A DNA stretch of 33,261 bases from Chitinispirillaceae bacterium (GCA_016927235.1 JAFGNB010000126.1:1-33261), one strand, 5' to 3'. Numbered from the stretch's first letter, positions 1 through 8,177 are shown. Notes: generated by a model not told the origin, from the sequence alone. Made by a program: numbers and translations.

Positions 1-64
1 CCGACGGCGGACGGATGGTAAGGGGTTCGGGACGGACGGTCATCCGCCGCATCCGTTCTGCGGT

Positions 65-1147
65 TCAAACCGTGACCAGTTCATAGTTCCGTTTTCCCAG
101 ACTCATTCGCTCGGCGTAGTCGAGCTGGCGGAGGGGATCGCGCTCGGGGTGAGCTTTACGGAACGGATCGAAACCGCCCGCTTTCGTGCAGACTAAATCA
201 TAGCTTGCCTGGTCGATCGCCACCGGATCAGATGCGACAAGCAATCCCACATCGGGAGCGATCCGCGGATCATCCTTTGCGAGACAGTCGCATTCCGCCG
301 TTATACGGAGCGCAACATTGACAAATAGCTTTTTCCCCGGGGAACGCAGCACCGCCGCGGCGTACTCGACCATTTTTTCGGGCAATGATCCGGCGCCGCC
401 CCGCCAGTCGAGCTCCGCCGAATCGTTTCCGCAGGCGGCGATGCAGGAGGCGCACCCGATGCATTTCGCCGCGTCGAGGTGCGCCGTACCGTTGATGATC
501 GTAATCGCGTCCGCAGGGCAGACGTCGCGGCAGGCGCCGCACCCGATGCACTTTTTTTTAATGATAAACGGCGCTACGGCAGCGTGCTGAGCGAGTTTCC
601 CTCCGCGTGTCGCACAGCCCATGCCGATATTTTTAAGCGCGCCGCCGAAGCCGGTTACCATATGACCCTTGAAATGCGCCAACCCGACAAGCAGCGGCGC
701 ATCGATATAGCGGCGAAGCACCTTTGCGGAAGCGATGAACCGTCCTGAGACGGGGACGGATGCGGCCAAGGAGGCATTTTTATCATCGGGTATTTCGACG
801 ACGCCGCCGACCGACTCGTCGGTAAAACCGTGACGGCGGGCAAGACGTAAATGGTCGTTGCAGTTGGTACGGAGCCCGCGGTAAAGGGTATTGGTGTCCG
901 AGACGGCGGCCCGCCCCCCCCTTGACCGGATCGCATCGGTGATCGTCCGTACGAGTTCCGGGCGGACGTACCCCCTGTTGCCCCGCTCGCCGAAATGCAT
1001 TTTGACTTGTGCGACCGAACCCTCGGCAATCAGCCCGGAAAATCCGAACCGGCCGAGGAGGATGCGCAACTTCTCCGCAACGGACGCGGTGGAATCGGTT
1101 TCAGTCGCCGGAACGAACCATACGTTATTTGAAGAAGACATCGGCAT
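65..1147 (-). CDS. DUF362 domain protein with two [4Fe-4S] ferredoxin motifs
   Basis: 360 aa. An N-terminal DUF362 domain (about residues 10-195, with the family-like stretch GHMVTGFGGALKNIGMG near 161-177) is followed by two ferredoxin-type clusters: Cys 200/203/206/210 (CIGCGACRDVC) and Cys 229/232/235/239 (CIGCASCIAAC). The DUF362 fold resumes at the C-terminus (VASDPVAIDQASYDLV). Proteins of this architecture are predicted cytoplasmic iron-sulfur proteins; the substrate is unknown and I infer only an electron-transfer or redox role. No signal peptide or membrane segment is visible. The first ATG (1147) lies only 2-3 nt after an AGGA on the minus strand; the ATG two codons later (1141) has an 8-nt spacing and may be the real start. 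It lies 95 bp downstream of the histidine kinase on the same strand, so co-transcription is possible. Confidence 0.9.
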   Translation of the reverse strand: MPMSSSNNVWFVPATETDSTASVAEKLRILLGRFGFSGLIAEGSVAQVKMHFGERGNRGYVRPELVRTITDAIRSRGGRAAVSDTNTLYRGLRTNCNDHLRLARRHGFTDESVGGVVEIPDDKNASLAASVPVSGRFIASAKVLRRYIDAPLLVGLAHFKGHMVTGFGGALKNIGMGCATRGGKLAQHAAVAPFIIKKKCIGCGACRDVCPADAITIINGTAHLDAAKCIGCASCIAACGNDSAELDWRGGAGSLPEKMVEYAAAVLRSPGKKLFVNVALRITAECDCLAKDDPRIAPDVGLLVASDPVAIDQASYDLVCTKAGGFDPFRKAHPERDPLRQLDYAERMSLGKRNYELVTV

Positions 1148-1242
1148 GTTCCTATAAATGCCGTTGGATTGTATGCTCCCCCCTCGCGGGGAGCCGCCCC
1201 TCCACGTGCCTGCTGTTTCCTAAATGCCCGATAAAAAATATA

Positions 1243-3399
1243 TCAGGCGACCTGTTCCTGCCTGCGGAGAAGCGCTTTGTTGACAACATAGTAAATGTGG
1301 TGGGAATCGAACGGTTTCGGGATCATGTCGATAAAACCGTATGATTGATACTCTTTCATCAATATATTTTCGCGATACCCCGACATGACGATTGCCAGCA
1401 CGCCGGGATCGATCTCTCGAAGACGTCTGATGACTTCCTGGGCACCGTAACCCTTGCGGACGGTCACATCGAGGATGAGCAGATCGAAGGGGGCTCCTTC
1501 GGCGCGGTGCTTGAGAAACGCCTCGATCGCGGCGGCGCCGTGATCAACGTCCACCACCGTATGCCCCCTTTCAGCCAGTATCATGGTAATAGCTCGCTTG
1601 ACCCCCTCTTCGTCGTCCATGACAAGGATTTTTCCGGTTTTCGACGGCTGCGCCTCCTCGGTGATTTCGGGCACCTGCACGTCGGCCGCCCGGGCATCAT
1701 AAGCGGGCAGCCGCATGACAAACGTCGTCCCGACGCCTTTGCGTGTCGAGACGGATATGGCACCGCCATGCTTCTCCACCACCGACTTCACAACCGATAA
1801 TCCCAGACCGGTACCGTATTCCTTCGTGGTGTAGAACGGTTTGAAAATATCGTTGATATTCGGCGTCTGAATGCCGGACCCCTGATCGGAAATGACCGCT
1901 TCGATGCCGGGAGTTTCGTCGACGGAGATATTCCGGCACATGATGCCAACGATCCCGCCATGGTCCATGGCCTGTCGCGCATTGACAAGCAGGTTGAGGA
2001 ACACTTGATTGAGCTGTGTCGCGTCGGCTTCAATGGAATAGAGATCGTCGGGAATGACCGTATGGCATTCGATCGAACTGCCGCTGAGGGCTAGTTGGAT
2101 GGCGCTGTCAATGATTTCCTTGAGCGAACAGTGCTCCTTGTGTGGCTTCGATCCCTTCGAAATTGCGGCGAGCTGCCGGTTGAGATTGATAACCATATGT
2201 GCGGCGGCGTCGACTTTATCGAGCTTCTGGCGCATCGAATCCGAAATCTCCTCAGTTGTACGAGCAAGCGACAGATAGGCGACGATGGAGGTGAGGAGGT
2301 TGTTGAAATCGTGGGAGATGCCGCCTGCGAGAAACCCGAGCGCCTCAAGCTGTTCGGTTTTGCGGAATTCATCAAGCGCCATCTTTTCAAAGGAGCTGTC
2401 GTGGCAACTGATAACCATGGCGACGGGGATATTTTTCTTCGTTTTCCGGATGAGCGCGACATTGACGATTACCGGAATTTCCTTACCCCTTTTCGTGCGC
2501 AGCATCGACTCCTGGGTCCAGGTGCTGCGTTCAGAGCTTACCGCCTTGGCATAGACGTTTCTTGAAAAACCCGCTGAAAACAGGTGGTCGATATGCAGAT
2601 GCGCGACATCGGCGCGTTCATAGCCGGTAAGAGCTTCCGCTGTTGCATTGATTCGCTGCACATCGCCTTCGACGGTCGTAATGAGCAGTGCATCGGGAAT
2701 CACGGCAAGAATATCCTCGGCGGCGGTTATCGGTGAGATGGTAAGGAGATTTCGGCAGTGGATAAGATAAGTAAACACACTCATTACCGTCATTCCGTTT
2801 ATTGCGAAAAGACCGGGTATCCGAAGGGTGAGGGGATCAAGAACCCATGTCACTGTGCCGATGACAGCCAAAAGCGCCATCAATCCGGGGAAAAAAAGTA
2901 CCTTTCTTTCACCCGACCGATCGAATGTTATCGCCCTCAGCAGAATAAGCGCGCAAAGCGTCAGTACCCACCCTACTAAAAGACCGGTAATCGCCACGCT
3001 CTTTCGATCAATGATCCAACCGCCCGCATACCGCAGCGGTTCATACCAGGTGAGTATGCCGGTAACCTCGATTGAGGTAATTATAATAACGGGAAGATAG
3101 AGTGCAAGATGCAGGGGCTTCTTTTTCCCATTGACTCGTCCGGTATAAAGAAAAACGAAATGAAGCATAAGCGGAACGACCCCGACGCGGAGCGCGCCGA
3201 GAACAAACCATGCGACCGCCGTATCGAGACGCTCGCTGATATGCAGGCCGAACTCGATGAAGTGCCAGTAAGCCCAGAACAGAGCAAGGGTGAAAAAGAC
3301 CTTGTTAAGCTCATTCTTCTGGTTGGTAAAATAGGTGTAAAAGCCGACGGCGGTGATTATCAGGGAGAAAAAAAGAAGATACAGCGCTAGTAGCGACAC
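1243..3399 (-). CDS. Hybrid sensor histidine kinase (7TM-PAS-HisKA-HATPase-REC)
   Basis: 718 aa. Residues 1-215 form about seven hydrophobic segments, like the histidine-kinase 7TM sensor module. A PAS domain follows (about 225-345), then HisKA with phospho-accepting His363 in ISHDFNNLL. The ATPase domain has N-box Asn473, G1 DQGSGI (505-510) and G2 GTGLGLS (529-535). A C-terminal receiver (590-712) keeps the acidic pair Asp595/Asp596, phospho-acceptor Asp644, Ser673 and Lys695. All catalytic residues needed for autophosphorylation and intramolecular phosphotransfer are visible. It should sense a membrane or periplasmic signal. No DNA-binding response regulator is adjacent, so it is an orphan and its output is unknown. 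The start is GTG at 3399, about 9 nt after AGGAA. A good sigma-70-type promoter lies upstream at 3446-3474. Confidence 0.93.
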   Translation of the reverse strand: MSLLALYLLFFSLIITAVGFYTYFTNQKNELNKVFFTLALFWAYWHFIEFGLHISERLDTAVAWFVLGALRVGVVPLMLHFVFLYTGRVNGKKKPLHLALYLPVIIITSIEVTGILTWYEPLRYAGGWIIDRKSVAITGLLVGWVLTLCALILLRAITFDRSGERKVLFFPGLMALLAVIGTVTWVLDPLTLRIPGLFAINGMTVMSVFTYLIHCRNLLTISPITAAEDILAVIPDALLITTVEGDVQRINATAEALTGYERADVAHLHIDHLFSAGFSRNVYAKAVSSERSTWTQESMLRTKRGKEIPVIVNVALIRKTKKNIPVAMVISCHDSSFEKMALDEFRKTEQLEALGFLAGGISHDFNNLLTSIVAYLSLARTTEEISDSMRQKLDKVDAAAHMVINLNRQLAAISKGSKPHKEHCSLKEIIDSAIQLALSGSSIECHTVIPDDLYSIEADATQLNQVFLNLLVNARQAMDHGGIVGIMCRNISVDETPGIEAVISDQGSGIQTPNINDIFKPFYTTKEYGTGLGLSVVKSVVEKHGGAISVSTRKGVGTTFVMRLPAYDARAADVQVPEITEEAQPSKTGKILVMDDEEGVKRAITMILAERGHTVVDVDHGAAAIEAFLKHRAEGAPFDLLILDVTVRKGYGAQEVIRRLREIDPGVLAIVMSGYRENILMKEYQSYGFIDMIPKPFDSHHIYYVVNKALLRRQEQVA

Positions 3400-3445
3400 A
3401 GGAAACCGTTCCTGAAAAGAGGCCGATTAATAGATTAGCTTTATG

Positions 3446-3474
3446 ATTGTATCGTTAAGATGCGGTTTGGTCAA
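3446..3474 (-). promoter_or_regulatory. Sigma-70-type promoter of the hybrid kinase
   Basis: Read on the minus strand: -35 TTGACC (3469-3474), a 17-bp spacer, and -10 TACAAT (3446-3451). It sits about 47 bp upstream of the kinase GTG codon and points toward it. The rest of the 264-bp gap (3400-3663) holds no gene that I can see. Confidence 0.6.
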
Positions 3475-3663
3475 TAACGGTATTTACTCTTCCGGTGAGG
3501 GGTGGGGCTATAGGTCCGGAAAGATTCCGTTTCTTCAATCCACCTGCAGCGCGATGATGCAACGTTTTGCGGTTTACATCACCGGGTCACGTTGGCGATC
3601 GGGGTAAAAATCCCGAAACCTCGTTCTTAAAGCAGATATTATTTTTTATTCAAACAGCGTCCT

Positions 3664-3849
3664 ATGGAAGAGCATAGACCTTTGACCAAAGAAATTGAAG
3701 CACGTTCGCAGCCCAATCGTTACCTCATCCATAAATATTGGGGAAGAAAACCGGCACATCTCATTGCCGAATTTATTCACGCGTATACTTGTGCTCTAAT
3801 GGTTGCAAGCGCTTCAACAACGGAGGCTTGTGGTGAAGCGCACGAATAA
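3664..3849 (+). pseudogene. N-terminal fragment of a site-specific DNA methylase
   Basis: The first about 42 codons (3664-3789) read like the conserved N-terminus of a family of site-specific DNA methyltransferases, with the signature RYLIHKYWGRKPAHLIAEF. Complete members continue into the SAM-binding DPFxGSG motif and the catalytic motif over several hundred residues. Here the similarity stops after IHAYT, and about 18 unrelated codons lead to a stop at 3847-3849. These last codons overlap the start of the next gene, as a methylase tail overlapping a following endonuclease gene would. I infer a large internal deletion that kept only the two ends. No Shine-Dalgarno sequence precedes the ATG. 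The methylase identification comes from family knowledge and has not been searched. Confidence 0.6.
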
Positions 3850-5410
3850 GTGTAAACCAGCCGTACAATTACTACGAAAAAAAAGAAGTCATTACCGTGC
3901 CTTTAAACATCTCGCGTTCATTGGAATCAGATGTAAACTCGACGTGTGGATCGGGACCGTCTACTGGGAAAACGGCGACGGATCCGATACATTGAAAAAA
4001 CTGGTGACTATGCCCCACGAAGCGATCAGCCGAGTCATTAAGAATGCGGATCTGACAAAGCGCGTTGGTATGGTATGGCTTCATCGGCATATGCCGTTAT
4101 ACCACTTCGAAATCGTTGAGACGAACGATATTTCCCGGACTGCGGTAAAAAACGGCCGGGTAATGGCGAAATTGTTTCCGGAAATACGGAGTATCGTCGT
4201 GGGAAGCGACCGTTTATGTACCATGGTAAGAAAACAGTGCAGAACGGGACTTTGGGGTTACTGGGACACGATTACCTTCAGAGATCTTGAAGAATATTTC
4301 GATTCATTTGGTGCGAAAACAGTTACCCTCCAAAAAATGGACCTCCAACAGGAATCGCGTATTTTTCAGGAAAATGCCGTCGTCGCAAAAAGAGCGGTAG
4401 ATTTCCGGAAGGGTTTGTCACCGGAGAAGCCTCGGCACTGTACCCTGCAATTAATCGCCCCAAAAATCACTAAGGAAATCAGACCTGGACAATTTGTCGC
4501 TATTGTAGAAGAGTCCATACCGCCCATCAGATATAAGACGATGACGTATAACGGCACCGCGCTTCCTCCAATGAAAAATGTGGCAGGTTTTTCAAAGGTG
4601 TATCTGCTCAGGCGCCCTTTCGGAGTTCATAGAATTCACTCGATAGGGTCGAAAGTCAGTCGCTTCAAATACACTCATAACATACCCGCGTCGTTTCTTT
4701 CTCTAGTCAAGGGTGGATATCGAGACCGATTCGATATTCTGTTCAAGATTGTCGGGAGGGGAAGCGAAGCCCTTTCCAATTTGAAAGAAGGCGCAGTCAT
4801 CTCCGTTCTGGGACCTTTGGGAAACGGCATCAGCGATGTTCCTCTTACGGTAAAACTATGTTATTTGATAGCGGGGGGCATTGGAATCGCGCCGCTCTAT
4901 TCGATTGCCGAGCATTTGCGGTGGCTTGGAATCCGTGTGATATTGATCGCCGGCGCCGAGGAGAACCTCCCCTTCTCCTTTCAAGAGGAGGATGCTCAGC
5001 TGGAAGCCGCGTACGCTGACGCAGGAGTTAAATCCCTTGTGCGGGAATTCGAAGAGATCGGCTGCGACGTCAAAACGGTCACGGCATCAAAAGGGGAAGG
5101 CACTTCGGTTGATGAATTGGAGCGGGTGCTTGAGAAGGATAAAACAAGCAGCGATTTTCAAAAGGAACGCGTGCGCATGTATTCCTGCGGTCCGTGGAAC
5201 ATGATGAAGGCCGTCGCCGCAATAGCAAAAAGAGAAGGGATAGAATGTGAAGTGCTGTTGGAAAAGCGGATGGCGTGTTGCGTCGGTACCTGTCTGTCGT
5301 GCGTATGCGACGCGTACGAAAAGCGTGGTGAAGAGTATACGGATAGAGTGATTCATAAAAAAGTATGCTCGGACGGACCCGTCTTTAATTCGAAAGAAGT
5401 TGTATGGTAA
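3833..5410 (+). CDS. pyrK: PyrK-type electron transfer protein fused to a restriction-endonuclease-like N-terminus
   Basis: 525 aa from GTG 3833, chosen because GGAGG (3822-3826) lies 6 nt upstream; an in-frame TTG at 3803 would be longer. Residues about 169-525 are the iron-sulfur/FAD subunit of class 1B dihydroorotate dehydrogenase, which passes electrons from PyrD's FMN to NAD. Visible features are RPGQF (218-222), the flavin-site RRPF (260-263), LGPLGNG, the NAD-site GGIGIAP (348-354), and the [2Fe-2S] cysteines 482, 487, 490 and 512 in the MACCVGTCLSCVC region. pyrD follows 12 bp downstream. Residues 1 to about 165 are foreign to PyrK and resemble a methylase-associated restriction endonuclease (separate entry). 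An in-frame ATG at 4337 (Met169) could be the original pyrK start, but it lacks a Shine-Dalgarno. The PyrK part, about 355 aa, is longer than the usual 230-290 because of extra sequence around residues 227-300. Confidence 0.85.
   Translation: MKRTNKCKPAVQLLRKKRSHYRAFKHLAFIGIRCKLDVWIGTVYWENGDGSDTLKKLVTMPHEAISRVIKNADLTKRVGMVWLHRHMPLYHFEIVETNDISRTAVKNGRVMAKLFPEIRSIVVGSDRLCTMVRKQCRTGLWGYWDTITFRDLEEYFDSFGAKTVTLQKMDLQQESRIFQENAVVAKRAVDFRKGLSPEKPRHCTLQLIAPKITKEIRPGQFVAIVEESIPPIRYKTMTYNGTALPPMKNVAGFSKVYLLRRPFGVHRIHSIGSKVSRFKYTHNIPASFLSLVKGGYRDRFDILFKIVGRGSEALSNLKEGAVISVLGPLGNGISDVPLTVKLCYLIAGGIGIAPLYSIAEHLRWLGIRVILIAGAEENLPFSFQEEDAQLEAAYADAGVKSLVREFEEIGCDVKTVTASKGEGTSVDELERVLEKDKTSSDFQKERVRMYSCGPWNMMKAVAAIAKREGIECEVLLEKRMACCVGTCLSCVCDAYEKRGEEYTDRVIHKKVCSDGPVFNSKEVVW
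3884..4312 (+). pseudogene. Restriction-endonuclease-like domain remnant within the pyrK fusion
   Basis: Residues about 18-160 of the fused protein carry the pattern SHYRAFKHLAFIGIRCKLDV...WIG, then VGMVWLHRHMPLYHFEIVET, then a segment with LFPEIRSIVVGSDR, and finally ITFRDLEEYF. From memory, this order matches PD-(D/E)XK-like endonucleases encoded next to DNA methylases: an xDVWI segment, a catalytic IDVLWL strand, the FEVE strand, a P-N-I-x-x-x-IVA strand with an Arg pair, and an I-x-F-x-x-L-x-x-Y helix. Where those proteins have Asp before VLWL, this one has Gly (VGMVWL), which suggests loss of catalysis. The adjacent methylase stub supports a former restriction-modification pair. This is inference from pattern and context. 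Confidence 0.5.
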
Positions 5411-5422
5411 GGAATTGATACT

Positions 5423-6391
5423 ATGCTGAAGACCGATCTTGTAACAAATCTTGCCGGCTTAAAATTACGAACCCCGCTGTTACTGGCTTCGGGGGTGGTA
5501 GGGTATGCCGTTGAGTATGAAAAGATTGATGAAATCGATTTTAACAGTCTCGGCGGGATCGTGCTGAAAGGGGTTAATCTGCACGGAAAAAAAGGGAATC
5601 CCCAACCTCGAATTGTGGACTCGACGGTTGGAATTATTAATTCAATCGGCCTTGAAAACCCTGGAATTTATAAGATGATTGATGAAATATTACCTAAAAT
5701 ACCGAGAAAGACATCCATTATCGCGAATATATTCGGGGATACGGTGCAGGAATACGGCGAAGTTGCCGAAGTAGTAAATTCTATCAGTGAAATTCATGCG
5801 ATAGAAGTAAATATTTCATGCCCGAATGTTAAACGAGGCGGCAGACTGTTCGGCTCCGACCCTTCTATCACAAGGGAAGTTTTACATACTGTAAGGCAGG
5901 CATACCATAATCGACCGGTCATTGCGAAGCTTTCCCCCGGCGTCACCGACATCACTGAAATTGCCAAGGCGGCGGTCGACGGTGGGGCGGACGTCATCTC
6001 TCTTATCAATACCATGCCTGCACTGGCAGTGACCCTTCACACTAAGCCCCCCAAGCCTGTTCTCGGCAACATCGTCGGAGGCCTTTCGGGGCCCGCCATA
6101 AAACCGATCGGATTGGCAAAGGTCTATCAGGTCCATCAGTTTTTTAAGCATGCGGGAATAGCCGTTCCGATTATTGGAATCGGTGGAATCATGGATGCCA
6201 CGGATGTACTGGAATACATGGCTGTCGGTGCACGTGCCGTTCAATTAGGGACGGTAATGTTCACCAATTATCATGCACATACCCAAATTGCCAGAGGAAT
6301 AGAAGAATACTTCAAGAAGCACGGCTTTTCTTCAAAAAAAACAGATAAGTTTGTGGGCTCTGTTCTCCGTTCGGATCACCCGACTCCATAA
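5423..6391 (+). CDS. pyrD: Dihydroorotate dehydrogenase, catalytic subunit (class 1B)
   Basis: 322 aa, a complete FMN-dependent TIM barrel that oxidises dihydroorotate to orotate in pyrimidine synthesis. Visible family features are TPLLLASGVVG (17-27), the FMN-contacting Lys in VLKGV (Lys49), NSIGLENPG (73-81), the catalytic-loop Cys133 in NISCPNVKRGG, and the C-terminal phosphate-binding region IGIGGIMDATDVLEYMAVGA followed by RAVQLGT. A catalytic Cys rather than Ser marks class 1, and the adjacent pyrK points to the NAD-linked 1B heterotetramer. The Shine-Dalgarno AAGGAA precedes the ATG. No other pyr genes lie in the window. The pyrKD pair is lower in GC than most of the window and is probably transcribed from upstream of, or through, the restriction-modification remnant. 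Confidence 0.95.
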   Translation: MLKTDLVTNLAGLKLRTPLLLASGVVGYAVEYEKIDEIDFNSLGGIVLKGVNLHGKKGNPQPRIVDSTVGIINSIGLENPGIYKMIDEILPKIPRKTSIIANIFGDTVQEYGEVAEVVNSISEIHAIEVNISCPNVKRGGRLFGSDPSITREVLHTVRQAYHNRPVIAKLSPGVTDITEIAKAAVDGGADVISLINTMPALAVTLHTKPPKPVLGNIVGGLSGPAIKPIGLAKVYQVHQFFKHAGIAVPIIGIGGIMDATDVLEYMAVGARAVQLGTVMFTNYHAHTQIARGIEEYFKKHGFSSKKTDKFVGSVLRSDHPTP

Positions 6392-6455
6392 CGAGGTGAC
6401 CGATATGGACGATAATTCTTAACACGGGCCCATGTGGCCTGCGTTACCGGCATCT

Positions 6456-6518
6456 TTCCTGATTTTCGGAATAAAGTTCCCGAAATTAATAATCCGTTTC
6501 CCTCACTCAACGTAAATG
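6456..6518 (+). repeat. Dispersed intergenic repeat, copy 1
   Basis: A 63-bp segment beginning TTCCTGATTTTCGGAATA matches copy 2 at 9645-9707 at 55 of 63 positions without gaps. Both copies lie in non-coding DNA in the same orientation. Inside is an imperfect inverted repeat, TTTCGG-AA against TTCCCGAAA, that could form a small hairpin. This copy lies between pyrD and the small ORF at 6614. Confidence 0.7.
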
Positions 6519-6525
6519 TATCCTT

Positions 6526-6554
6526 TAATTAGTGGCTGTTTACCCCGGTATAAT
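6526..6554 (+). promoter_or_regulatory. Possible promoter of the small-ORF cluster
   Basis: A perfect -10 hexamer TATAAT lies at 6549-6554, about 59 bp upstream of the 62-codon ORF. The sequence at the -35 position (around 6526-6531, TAATTA) is poor, so the call rests on the -10 alone. Confidence 0.35.
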
Positions 6555-6613
6555 ATTTGCGAAAGTTGGATGAAGAGATTGAGGGAACACGCTTTCGTAA
6601 GGAGTGAACTGCC

Positions 6614-6802
6614 ATGGAAGTGAAAAATAGACTGGAACATTTCTTCGCAATGCACCCGATTGTCATTCCGGGTCAGGAACCGTTTCCTGACGAAGCACCG
6701 GACGATACTCCCGATACAGAACCGAGACTGCCGCCGGAAACACCTTCACCGGAACACAACCCTACCATTCCCGAACCGGATGAGAGTCCCGTTTTGAATT
6801 GA
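6614..6802 (+). CDS. Small Pro/Glu/Asp-rich hypothetical protein
   Basis: 62 aa. After about 18 ordinary residues (MEVKNRLEHFFAMHPIVI) the chain becomes almost entirely Pro, Glu, Asp and Thr, with recurring PDxxP, PETPSPE and PEPDESP motifs. This suggests a disordered acidic tail. I recognise no family. A strong Shine-Dalgarno (AAGGAG, 6599-6604) supports translation. It is followed by another small ORF 55 bp downstream on the same strand. Confidence 0.55.
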   Translation: MEVKNRLEHFFAMHPIVIPGQEPFPDEAPDDTPDTEPRLPPETPSPEHNPTIPEPDESPVLN

Positions 6803-6857
6803 ATGCCGCACGGAGATTTTTCATATAAAGCGATAAGCGACGAAGAAGGGAAACGTT

Positions 6858-7061
6858 ATGCCGAGAGATGTCGTACAGAAGGTTATGCAGTGGGTTGATA
6901 ATAACGATTTGTGCGTCAGGGAAAAAAATGAATATTTTGAAATGGCGAAACAGTATCAGCGGGGCGAAACGATGTCCCCCGTCGAGGAGAAAAAAATAGC
7001 ACAGGTTATCGCTGAAATGGAAATTTCGACCGGAAGTGAATATGATGCTCGACAAAGGTGA
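6858..7061 (+). CDS. Small hypothetical protein
   Basis: 67 aa, charged and probably helical, with a central stretch FEMAKQYQRGETMSPVEEKK. AAGGG lies 7 nt upstream of the ATG. The size and helical character recall small regulators such as anti-sigma factors, but I see no FlgM motif and assign no function. Its 3' end overlaps a possible 32-codon ORF by 20 nt. Confidence 0.5.
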   Translation: MPRDVVQKVMQWVDNNDLCVREKNEYFEMAKQYQRGETMSPVEEKKIAQVIAEMEISTGSEYDARQR

Positions 7062-7140
7062 TGATGGGTTCGTTGATCGGATGATCGAAGCGGTGAGAAA
7101 TCTTGTGCGTGCCGACGGTATTTCGCCTAAGACGAAATAA
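7042..7140 (+). CDS. Possible 32-codon ORF overlapping the previous gene
   Basis: It opens with two ATG codons and encodes MMLDKGDDGFVDRMIEAVRN followed by about 12 residues, ending in TAA at 7138-7140. GGAAG lies a few nt upstream inside the preceding gene, so it could be translationally coupled. It ends 2 bp before the stop of the convergent lipocalin-like gene. It is short and unrecognised, and could be chance. Confidence 0.3.
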   Translation: MMLDKGDDGFVDRMIEAVRNLVRADGISPKTK

Positions 7141-7142
7141 AA

Positions 7143-8177
7143 CTAGTCGGCAGCTCCCAGCGGGGAGATATAGGCCCATCCGTGCTGGGGTTCATCGTGT
7201 ATCGTACCGGTGACCGACCCGAAGCCGTACCAGTACTCTTTTCCGGATATTTTTTTTATCTGGTTCTTTTTGAATGCCGTTATTGCAAGCGTCATGGGAT
7301 AATGGGGGGCGACGACCGTGTAGGAGAGCGGATATTTATTATTAGATAATTCGCTTTTCCACCAGCGGTGCAGAGTGAGTTTGAACCGGGTAATTTTTTT
7401 TAACGATCCGTCGGGACGGCTGACCATGATATAGTTGCCGGGCAACCAGGAGAGATGCTGTTTTTCTTCCGGAAAATTGGCGATAATCATATCATACCCC
7501 GATTCAGTATGCGCTACAATCCAGTCGCAATTCGACTCACCTCCTTTCCCCCAGAATTGATGAAAATGACCGTTGCCGAAAAGAGTGTCGGGATTCGCGC
7601 CGGCTGTATACATTGTTACACCGCACCGTGGAAGAATATACCAGTCGAATCTTCTTTTATCATAGTCGCTCTTCAAGACATCTCTGAAGGTGACCTGCTG
7701 TTTTTTTTGTGAAAGGTAAAAGCTCCCTTTCAGTCGAGAAAAATCGGCGGTGATAGAGATACGCGACGAAGTTGTTTCGGCGGTAATAGCGTTTCCTCCG
7801 ATTTTTTCATTGAGAGCGGAGTAATCGTGCTCGATTGTACCAAACGGCGGAATTATCGTGCTGCTTTCATGGCAATACTCTTTTGACGGCAGCGTGAGAC
7901 GGCTATAGTGGATATAATTGCCGGAAAAAAGCATAAACTTGCCGCACAGAAAGAAGAGCGCGATATACTGTTCATTTCCGGACCGGCTTTTCACTTTTGT
8001 ATAGAGGGACCAGCTTTCCGTTGTCGTGGCATGCTTTCGTTGCAGTTCGGAGAGCGGAACGGCGGACGGGGAATCGACGGCAGCGATCATGAGGGCGATG
8101 GCTCCATATTGCACCGCAACTGCCGTTTTTAAAGCGATCATTGTACTCCTGTGTTTTAATACCGTCCCGGCCGTCAT
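7143..8177 (-). CDS. Exported CrtC/AttH-like lipocalin-fold protein
   Basis: 344 aa from the ATG at 8177; the Met at codon 13 (8141) would give a cleaner signal peptide (MIALKTAVAVQYGAIALMIA, cleavage near SPSA). The mature part has motifs I associate with the CrtC/AttH lipocalin-like superfamily, which includes hydroxyneurosporene synthase and secreted hydrolase-like proteins: GNGHFHQFWGKGG, WIVAHTESGYDMIIANF and, near the C-terminus, YWYGFGSVTG and GWAYISPLG. CrtC itself hydrates carotenoids, but this family has many uncharacterised members and the substrate here is unknown. Its start overlaps the stop of the upstream sulfotransferase (ATGA), so the two form an operon and may act on the same lipid or isoprenoid. 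A run of eight A's lies within the gene (7701-7708 on the plus strand as T's). Confidence 0.65.
   Translation of the reverse strand: MTAGTVLKHRSTMIALKTAVAVQYGAIALMIAAVDSPSAVPLSELQRKHATTTESWSLYTKVKSRSGNEQYIALFFLCGKFMLFSGNYIHYSRLTLPSKEYCHESSTIIPPFGTIEHDYSALNEKIGGNAITAETTSSRISITADFSRLKGSFYLSQKKQQVTFRDVLKSDYDKRRFDWYILPRCGVTMYTAGANPDTLFGNGHFHQFWGKGGESNCDWIVAHTESGYDMIIANFPEEKQHLSWLPGNYIMVSRPDGSLKKITRFKLTLHRWWKSELSNNKYPLSYTVVAPHYPMTLAITAFKKNQIKKISGKEYWYGFGSVTGTIHDEPQHGWAYISPLGAAD

Noticed and set aside
1175-1194. Hairpin GCTCCCC/GGGGAGC between the DUF362 and kinase genes
   Set aside because: No T run follows on either strand, so it cannot be called a terminator; no regulator is known for it.
6858-7061. 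FlgM-like anti-sigma factor
   Set aside because: Size and helicity fit, but the conserved FlgM C-terminal pattern is not visible and no flagellar genes are nearby.
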